Source of the DNA: Ectobius pallidus | Taxonomy: Eukaryota; Arthropoda; Insecta; Blattodea; Ectobiidae | Length of the DNA stretch: 64,000 bases | Direction of reading: 5' to 3' | Assembly (NCBI GenBank): GCA_964059195.1 | Contig: CAXKWD010000006.1 | Location: 3,774,530-3,838,529 of the forward strand | Part shown: in pieces, positions 57,391 to 64,000 of the stretch | Position numbering within the stretch: the stretch's first letter is position 1 | How the letters are laid out: every line of letters starts with the position of its first letter | Translations under genes and position numbers: made by a program | The notes under the pieces: generated by a model | Databases searched by the model: none | What the model was told of the DNA's origin: nothing | What the model saw: the letters and a program-made list of their open reading frames with translations, nothing else

Positions 57391-57404
57391 CGAGTTCACA
57401 ATAA
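56560..57404 (+). pseudogene. Endonuclease domain of ORF2, in frame with ORF1 end, RT missing
   Basis: This frame continues directly from the RRM-like part without stop. It shows an AP-like endonuclease: LHWNTQSLLNK, LEHWLSD (E of the active site), IYRSPDPS, ADFNYNF (the usual GDFN with G replaced), GLDNIVTN and SDHDAI. The domain is nearly whole but ends in foreign codons and a stop at 57404. There is no ATG between the ORF1-like and endonuclease parts. Confidence 0.78.
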
Positions 57405-57660
57405 AATCTTCTTGGCTTCTGGGTATCTGCCGCGCCATACTTGAGAAATCTGCCGACGTTTCGACCATCTTGCCGTGGTCTTTATCAAGGCTACTGCAGC
57501 TCGCATTTTTTTCTCTCATTTCTTTACTGGTGAAAACACCTATGTCCACAGCAATTGGCGCAAGTGCGCGCCTTGGCTGTTCTTTTAGTCGTTAAAAATC
57601 ATTAGGTTGTTTGGGTATGTTGGAGAGCTCTTACGAGATCCTTTCTATTTATTGGCTTAT
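57391..57660 (-). mobile_element. Penelope-like element terminus with a decayed hammerhead-like motif
   Basis: On the minus strand, GACCA...TGGTC forms a 5-bp stem, followed directly by GAAACGTCGGCAG and preceded by TTGATAA. Hammerhead ribozymes have CUGAUGA-stem II-GAAA, and such motifs are known in the terminal repeats of Penelope-like elements. Here the first core block has two changes, so cleavage is unlikely. The terminus is probably the end of the element whose GIY-YIG part is at 62525; the Jockey element would have split them. Confidence 0.5.
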
Positions 57661-57701
57661 TTAAGTAGTTTGTTTGTTTGTTTGTTTTTTTTAATATAAT
57701 C

Positions 57702-60371
57702 TTAAGTTTCTGGGACTACTGGTCTATATATTTTTCTGAGCGAAAGTTGTTTTCCAATGTTCCTTACAAGGGGATTATAATGTGAGTCCAGTTGCTTGAA
57801 GAATCGGTGTAAGATGGTTTCTATTGTCTCATCAATTGTTTTAATCTTCGCCATGTTGTGAAGTTCTTCTGTTGTGGTGTATTTGGAGGCCTTCAGCATC
57901 ATCCTGAGCGTTTTATTTTGTAATACTTGTAGTTTTCTTTTATGGGTTTTTGCTGCAATGTGCCACACAGGGCATGCATACATTAAGCCTGATTTTATTA
58001 TAGTGTTATATAAGTTCCTCTTCAGTGAAAAGGCTAGAGTGTTTGGTTTGATAAGGCTTTTAATAATGTTTATATTGTTTTTTGCTATTCCTACTCTATG
58101 CAGGATATGACTTTTGAAGGTCATTTTCGAGTCAAGTATGACTCCCAGATATTTAGTTTCTTTTATCAGCGGTATTTCCACATCATTTAATGTGATGGGG
58201 TTTCTTAAGTTAAGTTGGCGGCTGCTTTTTGAGAAGAGCATAGCCACAGTCTTTTCGACATTGATCTTGATGTCTCTAGCTTTGCACCACTCTTCTGTTT
58301 GATTGAGGGCGTCTTGTACCCTGAAGGCTGCAACCTTGACGTTTTTATCAGTCGAGTATAAACATGTGTCATCAGCAAATAGCGCGATATTTACTTGTCT
58401 GCGCTCAGGAATGTCACAGGTATATATATTAAACAGGGTGGGAGAGAGAACTGCTCCCTGGGGTACGCCTGCCTCCATTGTTCTTGTTGAGGAGGATTTA
58501 CCGTCAACTGATACTTGAAATTTGCGACCTTGAAGGAAGGAGTGTATTAGTTTAGTCAGGCCAGAGGATGTTCCTGCTGTAATCATTTTGTGTACCAGGG
58601 CTTCTCTCCATACACGGTCAAAGGCTTTTTCAATGTCTAAAAACACTGCCACTGTTTTTTGTTGGTTATTGAAGCCCGTCTGGATATGATCAGTTAATCG
58701 GGCAAGTTGCAGTGTCGTGCTGAGCTGGTCTTGAAACCCGAACTGTGCCGGTGGAATGAGATTTAGTTCTGTAACCTCATCAACCAGTTGAGTGAGAATT
58801 AAGCGCTCAAGGACTTTTCCGAGGGAAGGTAGTAAACTGATAGGACGGAGGTTTTGGGGGAAGGTGGGATCTTTGCCAGCTTTAGGAATAGCGATTACTT
58901 TTACAATTTTCCAGCACATTGGAAAATATCCAAGTCTGATGCATTTCTTGTAAATATGTAGCAGGTGAATCAGTGCCTTTCTTGGAAGTTTTTTAATCAT
59001 TTCATTGTTGATCCCATCATTTCCGGGAGCTTTTCTGTCTTTGAGTTGTAGAATTTTTTGTCTGAGTGTTTTCATTTGTATGTTTGGCATTTGAGCCTCT
59101 GGTGTGAAGGTACGTATCGCGTTTCTCACAGACCGATTTACAGATCTTTCTTCTTCCTCCTCGCATAGCAAGTTCCTTTGGAAATTATTTTCTAGGTGGC
59201 CTGCAATGGCGTCCGCCTTTTCCTGTGGTCCGTATTTGAGTCCAGAGGCTGCATGTATTACTGTCGGTTTGTTGTTAATTTGTGAATTGCGTATGTTACG
59301 GGTTAACTTCCAAACTTGAAGTGGTGAGTCATTACATTCACCAAGTGTAGTGTCCCATTTTTCTGTGGTGGCTTCAGTTACTAGTTGTTTAATTTCTCTA
59401 CTAACTTTATTAAGAGCGATTTTGCAGGCTGGATGTCTGGTGTTCATCCACTCGTTTTTAATCCTTCTTTTTTTATTTATTAGGTTTTCTATTTCAGGAA
59501 GTCGGTGTTGGCCATACTGCCTGAGTGTTACTTTCGTGTTGTTTTTATAGGCTGTGTTTATAGTGTTGGTAAATTGTTGTACTGCTTCCTCTATATCATC
59601 AGTGGTGCTTAGGTTCGCTTTTGGCCTAATGCTGCTGTTTATATCTGCCACGTATTTCTTCCAGTCAGTGGTTTTTTGTTTGTATGAAATTTCTTTGTTT
59701 TTCCTCTTTGTTTCAATATAAAAAGTTACTGGCAAATGATCGGAGTCTAGAGCATTGTGTGTGCAGATGTCTGATGTTATTGCAGTATTTTTCGTAATCA
59801 CAATGTCTAAGACATCGCCAAAACTGTGTCTGAAGTCATTGTAGTGGGTGGGTGTATCAGGTGCCAATACCTGTAGGCCTAGTTCTTGGCAGGATTTTTC
59901 CAATGTTATTCCTGCAGTGTTGTTTACGTTACTATGCCATGATATATGTTTAGCATTTAGGTCCCCAACGAGAATGACGTCCTTGTTTAGCTTGAATAAT
60001 GTTTGAATGTCAATTTGTTCAATAGGTTTTTTGGGTGGCTTGTAGGCCGCAATTATTAATATTTCCTTCGATCCAATGTGCAGAAGGATTCCTGTTGTTT
60101 CAATCTGTTGCAGAACTGGGATTTCTGCACGCCTGTGTGCTAGGTTTTTCTTTATTAGTATAGCAGTGCCTCCTTTTAATCCATCTCTGTCATTCCTGTA
60201 GGTTATGAAGTTGGGGATGACGAATCTATGCCAAGTTTTTAGATGAGTTTCATTGATTAACATGATGTCTATTTTTTCTTCTTGGATGAATTTCGTGAGT
60301 TCATACTTTTGATTTATTACGCCGTTGGCATTCCAAGCCGCTATATGAATGAGTTCTGTATTACAAGTCAT
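57702..60371 (-). CDS. Jockey ORF2: endonuclease-reverse transcriptase
   Basis: 889 residues, a normal length for this clade. The N-terminal AP-like endonuclease nicks target DNA and shows WNANGV (13-18), NETHL (40-44), GGTAIL (68-72), GDLNAKH (136-142) and SDHLPV (210-215). The reverse transcriptase follows with KAPGNDGI (447-454), LRPISLL (508-514), FLDIEKAFDRVW (577-588), GVPQGAVLSP (635-644), catalytic FADD (665-668) and KYLGV. The ATG lies inside the last codons of ORF1 (ATGACTTGTAA, 60361-60371), so the two frames overlap; reinitiation after ORF1 termination is a likely way of translation. No stop or frameshift is seen. Confidence 0.93.
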   Translation of the reverse strand: MTCNTELIHIAAWNANGVINQKYELTKFIQEEKIDIMLINETHLKTWHRFVIPNFITYRNDRDGLKGGTAILIKKNLAHRRAEIPVLQQIETTGILLHIGSKEILIIAAYKPPKKPIEQIDIQTLFKLNKDVILVGDLNAKHISWHSNVNNTAGITLEKSCQELGLQVLAPDTPTHYNDFRHSFGDVLDIVITKNTAITSDICTHNALDSDHLPVTFYIETKRKNKEISYKQKTTDWKKYVADINSSIRPKANLSTTDDIEEAVQQFTNTINTAYKNNTKVTLRQYGQHRLPEIENLINKKRRIKNEWMNTRHPACKIALNKVSREIKQLVTEATTEKWDTTLGECNDSPLQVWKLTRNIRNSQINNKPTVIHAASGLKYGPQEKADAIAGHLENNFQRNLLCEEEEERSVNRSVRNAIRTFTPEAQMPNIQMKTLRQKILQLKDRKAPGNDGINNEMIKKLPRKALIHLLHIYKKCIRLGYFPMCWKIVKVIAIPKAGKDPTFPQNLRPISLLPSLGKVLERLILTQLVDEVTELNLIPPAQFGFQDQLSTTLQLARLTDHIQTGFNNQQKTVAVFLDIEKAFDRVWREALVHKMITAGTSSGLTKLIHSFLQGRKFQVSVDGKSSSTRTMEAGVPQGAVLSPTLFNIYTCDIPERRQVNIALFADDTCLYSTDKNVKVAAFRVQDALNQTEEWCKARDIKINVEKTVAMLFSKSSRQLNLRNPITLNDVEIPLIKETKYLGVILDSKMTFKSHILHRVGIAKNNINIIKSLIKPNTLAFSLKRNLYNTIIKSGLMYACPVWHIAAKTHKRKLQVLQNKTLRMMLKASKYTTTEELHNMAKIKTIDETIETILHRFFKQLDSHYNPLVRNIGKQLSLRKIYRPVVPET

Positions 60372-61899
60372 TGTTTAAGGCCTGTGTTAAGAGTTGGGAA
60401 ACAATGGTTTGTATTACTGGTTTTAGTGCTGCAATAACCATTTCTATTAATTGTGAAGGATTTGGAGTGTTGGTATTGATCGGTGTATTATTGGAAGTTT
60501 GTGAAGTGGTAGGATGGGAGGTTTCCGCTGAAGATGTGGAGGCCTGGGGAGGGATTTCAGGTACGTTCAGGATGGAGGCATAGCTGACATCTTCTATTAC
60601 TCGTCTGGTTTCTGTAATTCTATTTTGTGCTGGTTGGATAGGTTCTGTTTCCCGCTGTTTGGTTTCAATTGCTTGTAAGTATGCCTCACATTTTTTGGAA
60701 CTGGCGGTGTGACCAGATTTTTTACAGTTTGCACATTTCAGCTTATTAGGGTCTTTCCTTGCTTCTTCCCTAACATTGCATGTTTTGTGGCTGTGCGGGC
60801 CTGCGCATATCACGCATCTGGATGTTAGTTGGCACTCCTTAAATGTGTGATTGAATCTCTGGCATCTGAAGCATTGTTTGATGCCAGGCGATGTCTTGTA
60901 TGCTTCTACTCTCACAACAGTGTGCAAAATGCATTGAAGATTGTATATCAGAGGGGCGTTGGTATCCCTCTCTAGCGAAACAGCATAGAGAGGATAGTTT
61001 ATTTCAATATTTTCTTCTTTTTTCTTTAGTTGTCGTACACTGATCACCTTGTAGTTCAATTCAGTAAGTGCAGCCTTTATATCTTCAGGGTCTACATTGT
61101 TAGGTAGACGTCTGATAAGAATTCTTAGGGGACGTTCCTGCCTCAGTTGGTATGTGTAAAATTCAATGTTTTCTTCCTTTAGAATACTTTTTGTTGTCCT
61201 GAAGTCTTCAACGTTAGTTGTATATATTTTCATTCCATCTCTTGTTTGGATGGCCTTGAAGGCTTCTGTTAACTTTGGACGGAGATTTCTTGTAAACTTC
61301 AGTGGATCTGCTAGAGTGGGTACTGTGATTGGTGGTGGTTTTGCTGTTTTTGGTTGTTCTGTAGATTTTTCTTGTGTTGTCTCTGAGTTTTCATTTCTTG
61401 TCTGATCTTCATCTTCAATGCAATTTAGGACTTCGAATTGATTTGAAGTGACTATCCCCTTACTTTGCTTGGGGGGTGTTTTTTTGTTAGCTCTTCTTTT
61501 AACTTCCACGAAGTCTTCTTCTTCATCCTCTGTTCTTCGCCGACGCCGTGTTGTAGTTTCTTTTTCATTGGTTGCGGTAATGAATTGTGCCATGACAGTT
61601 GTTAATTCCTTCTCTAGATGTGTCAGATAATCTTTAGTGTCGGTGTGTTCTGCTCTCAAGTTGTTCATCTTTTTCTCAGCTTCATAAGTTAGAGCTTTAG
61701 CCTCTTGAGATGTGGCGAAGTTAACTTTTTCTTCAAGAGTTTTACAGATGATGAGGAATTCGCTGCTTATCGTTTGTAGTCGAGCGATGACTTCAGGCGT
61801 CGCTGATGGCAGCTTGTTGTCCTTATATTTATCAAAAGCATCTCTGTTGTCGATCCAGAAGCCGATCGTCGAGAAGTCTTCTCCATTTTTGTAGTTGGG
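60361..61899 (-). CDS. Jockey ORF1 (gag-like, three zinc knuckles), start unclear
   Basis: The frame is open from 61899 to the stop at 60361 (512 codons). The first in-frame ATG is only at 61668, giving 435 residues. Codons upstream of it look coding (FWIDNRDAFDKY, LEEKVNFATSQEAK), so the real start is probably lost, 5' truncated or in another frame (an ATG at 61886 lies in a different frame). From the 61668 ATG: basic stretch RRRRR (41-45), a PRE_C2HC-like region (about 175-255), then knuckles CFRCQRFNHTFKEC (266-279), CVICAGPHSHKTC (285-297) and CANCKKSGH...C (312-327). The role is RNA binding and particle formation. Confidence 0.85.
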   Translation of the reverse strand, partial: PNYKNGEDFSTIGFWIDNRDAFDKYKDNKLPSATPEVIARLQTISSEFLIICKTLEEKVNFATSQEAKALTYEAEKKMNNLRAEHTDTKDYLTHLEKELTTVMAQFITATNEKETTTRRRRRTEDEEEDFVEVKRRANKKTPPKQSKGIVTSNQFEVLNCIEDEDQTRNENSETTQEKSTEQPKTAKPPPITVPTLADPLKFTRNLRPKLTEAFKAIQTRDGMKIYTTNVEDFRTTKSILKEENIEFYTYQLRQERPLRILIRRLPNNVDPEDIKAALTELNYKVISVRQLKKKEENIEINYPLYAVSLERDTNAPLIYNLQCILHTVVRVEAYKTSPGIKQCFRCQRFNHTFKECQLTSRCVICAGPHSHKTCNVREEARKDPNKLKCANCKKSGHTASSKKCEAYLQAIETKQRETEPIQPAQNRITETRRVIEDVSYASILNVPEIPPQASTSSAETSHPTTSQTSNNTPINTNTPNPSQLIEMVIAALKPVIQTIVSQLLTQALNNDL

Positions 61900-61905
61900 T
61901 CACGA

Positions 61906-62524
61906 GCAGGGATTGTCCAAACTGACGCGAGATACTCTATTTGCCTGGAGATACTCTAATGGCCTAACACACTCTAATGTGTTCCCAGTGCAAGGGTTTA
62001 GGTGCATATAGAGTGAGGTATCACAGGGCCGGATGGTTGCTCTGACAGGGCCCCGGCGGGGGCCGAGCTAGGAGCGCTGGGAGTATTAGGAACGGTCAAT
62101 AGGTATGAATGGATGTTGGAATTGAAAGGAGGAACACTATGCCAACAAACAATACTAGCTCTGTTAGGTGGGCAGCCTTGCGGCTGTCCAAGCAATACTA
62201 GCTCTTTTTGGTGGGCAGCCTTACGGCTGTCCAGCTGTAGTTGGTGTAGTTTAAGCTTTATGCAGCTTCTCCTGTAGCGAAGGTCTCTGCTAGCGTAGGC
62301 GGGGGACCTCCCCTTCGTAGTAGGTAGACAGCAGGTGACGGCCGGTGCAAGATCTCTTGTAGTAGATGTTTCTTCTTCAAGAATGCGATGAGAATGCGCA
62401 GCTCGCACCAAAAGTCTCCTGTATATATAGGGGCAGTGAATATTTCCTTCCCAGCCAATCACATCACACTATCCAATGCTCTGTTGTGATTGGTTCAAAC
62501 ACATGGAAGGAAAAACGGTCCTTT
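61906..62524 (-). other. Non-coding stretch between the Jockey ORF1 and the Penelope fragment
   Basis: It could be Jockey 5' UTR, Penelope 3' region or both; I cannot place the boundary. The minus strand has CCTATATATACAGG (about 62419-62432), with CCAAT-type sequences upstream, a promoter-like layout. At 62147-62236 a 44-base unit is present twice in tandem, each with a hairpin. A 154-codon frame (61998-62462) covers the area but has no recognisable domain. Confidence 0.45.
62147..62236. repeat. Two tandem units, each with a small hairpin
   Basis: CAATACTAGCTCTG/TTT..GGTGGGCAGCC occurs twice, followed by TTGC or TTAC and GGCTGTCCA. CAGCC-TTNC-GGCTG folds into a 5-bp stem with a four-base loop; the only change within the hairpin is in the loop. 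Confidence 0.6.
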
Positions 62525-62890
62525 TTAGGCACAATTATTTCTAGCAGGACGCAGATGTTGGGTCCATATCCTAGATAATTTCAGGCCTTCATCCCGGTTG
62601 ATGTTGTTCGGATGCTTGGTGATCTCTATGGCCTCCCTTATTTTTCTGTGAGTCCTGTATGTAACCGTGGCTAGAATCTTAGTTTTGTCGAACTCAATGG
62701 CATGTTTCGTGTCTTCAGAATGTTCAACTACCGCCGACTTCTCTGTTTGGAGAGCCTTCATCGCTCTTATGTGTTCTTTTAATCTCTCTCCTACCGTTCG
62801 ACCGGTCTCTCCAATGTACTTACGTTGGCAGCTGCAAGGAATGGCGTAGACTCCAGGTCTTTGTAATGGTGGCAAGCGGTCTTTCTCTTT
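62525..62890 (-). pseudogene. Penelope-like element GIY-YIG endonuclease domain (C-terminal fragment)
   Basis: The minus-strand frame reads LPPLQRPGVYAIPCSC, then KYIGETGRTVGERLKEH, the GIY-YIG signature with the Cys pair typical of Penelope-like elements. It continues to HPNNINRDEGLKLSRIW and a stop at 62525. The ATG-like start of the open frame (62875) is a GTG or internal codon, not a real start. The reverse transcriptase that should precede it is missing: at about 62895 the sequence changes to the plus-strand Jockey-like ORF2. Confidence 0.85.
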
Positions 62891-64000
62891 TGGCAGTACA
62901 AACTAATGCAAGGAGCGCACGGCCCTTCTTGAGGCTCGCTTACTGGAACGCCGATGGAGTTCACAGCAAGAAGGCGGAACTGGAGATATTCCTCAGTCAT
63001 CATGGCATTGATATATGCCTCCTGAACGAGACTCACCTTCGGGAGGGCTTGCGATTTCGACTAGCAAATTACGTTTGCTATAGAAATGACAGACTCACTC
63101 AGGGGGGTGGCACAGCGATCCTTGTCCGAAAGGGCATTGATCATTGCACCGTGCCGGTCTCGGGTCTGCAGCAGCTGGAAGCCACTGCCATTCACGTTGC
63201 GATTGCAGGTAGGCCTATCAAACTCGTGGCTGTCTATTTATCTCCAACCCGGAACATGATAGATGCAGATCTGACCGAGTGTCTTGGGGGCGGACTACCT
63301 GTTATTTTAGCAGGTGATCTCAACGCCAAGCACACGGATTGGAACTCAAGGACTAACAATGCCAGGGGCTTGCAACTGGCAGAGTATGTAACTGGGACTT
63401 CCTGTATCGTCCATGGACCGGATGAACCTACAACCGATCCTTACTGTACCACACACTCTCCCGATGTACTTGACATAGTGGTTGTCAAGGACCTCACACT
63501 ACCAGTGAGTCTGACTGTGTGCCCAGCTCTCAGCTCAGACCACCTGCCCGTCCTTGTCGACCTCCAAGGTCGAACATCCTTCGCAACCCTTCCAGACAGG
63601 CCAGACGTTAGACGAGTAGATTGGACTAGCTTCCAGAACCACTTGCAATGCAGACTCCCGGGGAATCCCGTGGTAAACTCCGAGGAGGATATTGATGCTA
63701 GGATTGAGGATTTGTCCAAAGCGATTACGGAAGCTCTGGAGGCATCAGCACCAAAGAGTCGACCGAAAACCTGTTTACGACCTTCAATACCGCCGGCAAT
63801 TCTCTCTGATATTCAGAAGAAAAACCGGCTGAGAAGGGAGTGGCAGGCAACTAGGGACACCGCTATCAAGGCCCAAGTTAATAGGCTCCAGCGGTCTATT
63901 AGCTATGAGCTCAAGAAGTGGAAGAACGGCGTTTGGTCTGAGACGCTCTCATCCTTAAACGTAGAGGATCAGTCCCTTTGGAAGGTTACAAAGAGGATGA
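62866..64000 (+). CDS. Jockey-like ORF2, endonuclease and linker (partial, runs off the window)
   Basis: An uninterrupted plus-strand frame runs to the window end. Endonuclease motifs in order: LAYWNADGV, LLNETHLREG, GGGTAILVRKG, AVYLSPTR, LAGDLNAKHTDW, DVLDIVV and SSDHLPVLVD. Next is the basic linker (KKNRLRREWQATRD, SLWKVTKRM) that precedes the RT in Jockey-type elements. The upstream ATG at 62866 lies in Penelope sequence read backwards, so the natural start is probably lost and coding homology begins near 62900. It is more GC-rich than the Jockey ORF2 at 57702 and clearly a different family. It probably inserted with 5' truncation. Confidence 0.85.
   Translation, partial: MVASGLSLLAVQTNARSARPFLRLAYWNADGVHSKKAELEIFLSHHGIDICLLNETHLREGLRFRLANYVCYRNDRLTQGGGTAILVRKGIDHCTVPVSGLQQLEATAIHVAIAGRPIKLVAVYLSPTRNMIDADLTECLGGGLPVILAGDLNAKHTDWNSRTNNARGLQLAEYVTGTSCIVHGPDEPTTDPYCTTHSPDVLDIVVVKDLTLPVSLTVCPALSSDHLPVLVDLQGRTSFATLPDRPDVRRVDWTSFQNHLQCRLPGNPVVNSEEDIDARIEDLSKAITEALEASAPKSRPKTCLRPSIPPAILSDIQKKNRLRREWQATRDTAIKAQVNRLQRSISYELKKWKNGVWSETLSSLNVEDQSLWKVTKRM

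Larger units (their letters stand above)
57664..61905 (-). mobile_element. Jockey-type non-LTR retrotransposon
   Basis: Minus-strand element with ORF1 and ORF2, a very short 3' UTR (57701 to about 57690) and a 3' tail of A and CAAA repeats (GTTT repeats on the plus strand at about 57668-57690). ORF2 is open over its full length, so insertion was recent. The 5' boundary is not clear; the ORF1 frame is open to about 61899. Confidence 0.82.

Noticed and set aside
61998..62462. 154-codon minus frame as a gene
   Set aside because: Composition is set by the tandem hairpin units and GC-rich leader; no domain, and it overlaps promoter-like sequence.

Overview
The window is repeat-rich eukaryotic DNA, most likely from an arthropod and probably an insect. 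The evidence is a Ty3/gypsy retrotransposon with a tRNA-Lys-like primer site, Jockey-type and CR1-like non-LTR elements, mariner remnants with an SPDLAPSD-like motif, a Penelope-like fragment, hAT-like MITEs, a Helitron and tRNA-derived repeats. There is no bacterial operon structure. Several apparent starts are GTG or TTG and should not be taken literally.

Left half (1-32988): one Ty3/gypsy LTR retrotransposon on the minus strand occurs as a head-to-tail array. Neighbouring copies share a single LTR: partial LTR, then four (internal + LTR) units with periods of 8004, 8002, 7995 and 7996 bp. The LTRs are about 2.9 kb, with inverted ends TGTRACGA/TCGTYACA. Each internal region holds a leader with a tRNA-Lys-type primer-binding site, gag (454 codons, SAP-like N-terminus, two CCHC knuckles), pol (protease, RT, RNase H, integrase, GPF motif) and a polypurine tract. 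There is no env. Gag and pol are in the same frame, separated only by a UGA followed by CAA UUA, the tobamovirus-type readthrough context; this is identical in all four copies. Copies 1, 2 and 4 are open; copy 3 has a 1-bp deletion in pol.

Middle (32989-45450): just outside the array lies a small predicted two-exon minus-strand gene of unknown function (34057-34936), with TATA box, GT-AG intron and poly(A) signals. Its intron and flanks are made of local duplications. Next come a decayed CR1-like element (35395-40285) with a hAT-like MITE in its 3' UTR, a TGACGTCA-rich repeat, tRNA-derived fragments and a second MITE.

Right (45450-64000): a foldback structure with tandem-repeat arms and tRNA-like caps, a non-autonomous Helitron, an A-rich block, two mariner remnants and an 873-bp hAT-like element. 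These are followed by a nest: a second CR1-like element, a Penelope-like terminus with a hammerhead-like motif, a Jockey element with an intact ORF2, a Penelope GIY-YIG fragment, and a plus-strand Jockey-like ORF2 running off the window. The only candidate host gene is the two-exon gene; nearly everything else is mobile DNA.
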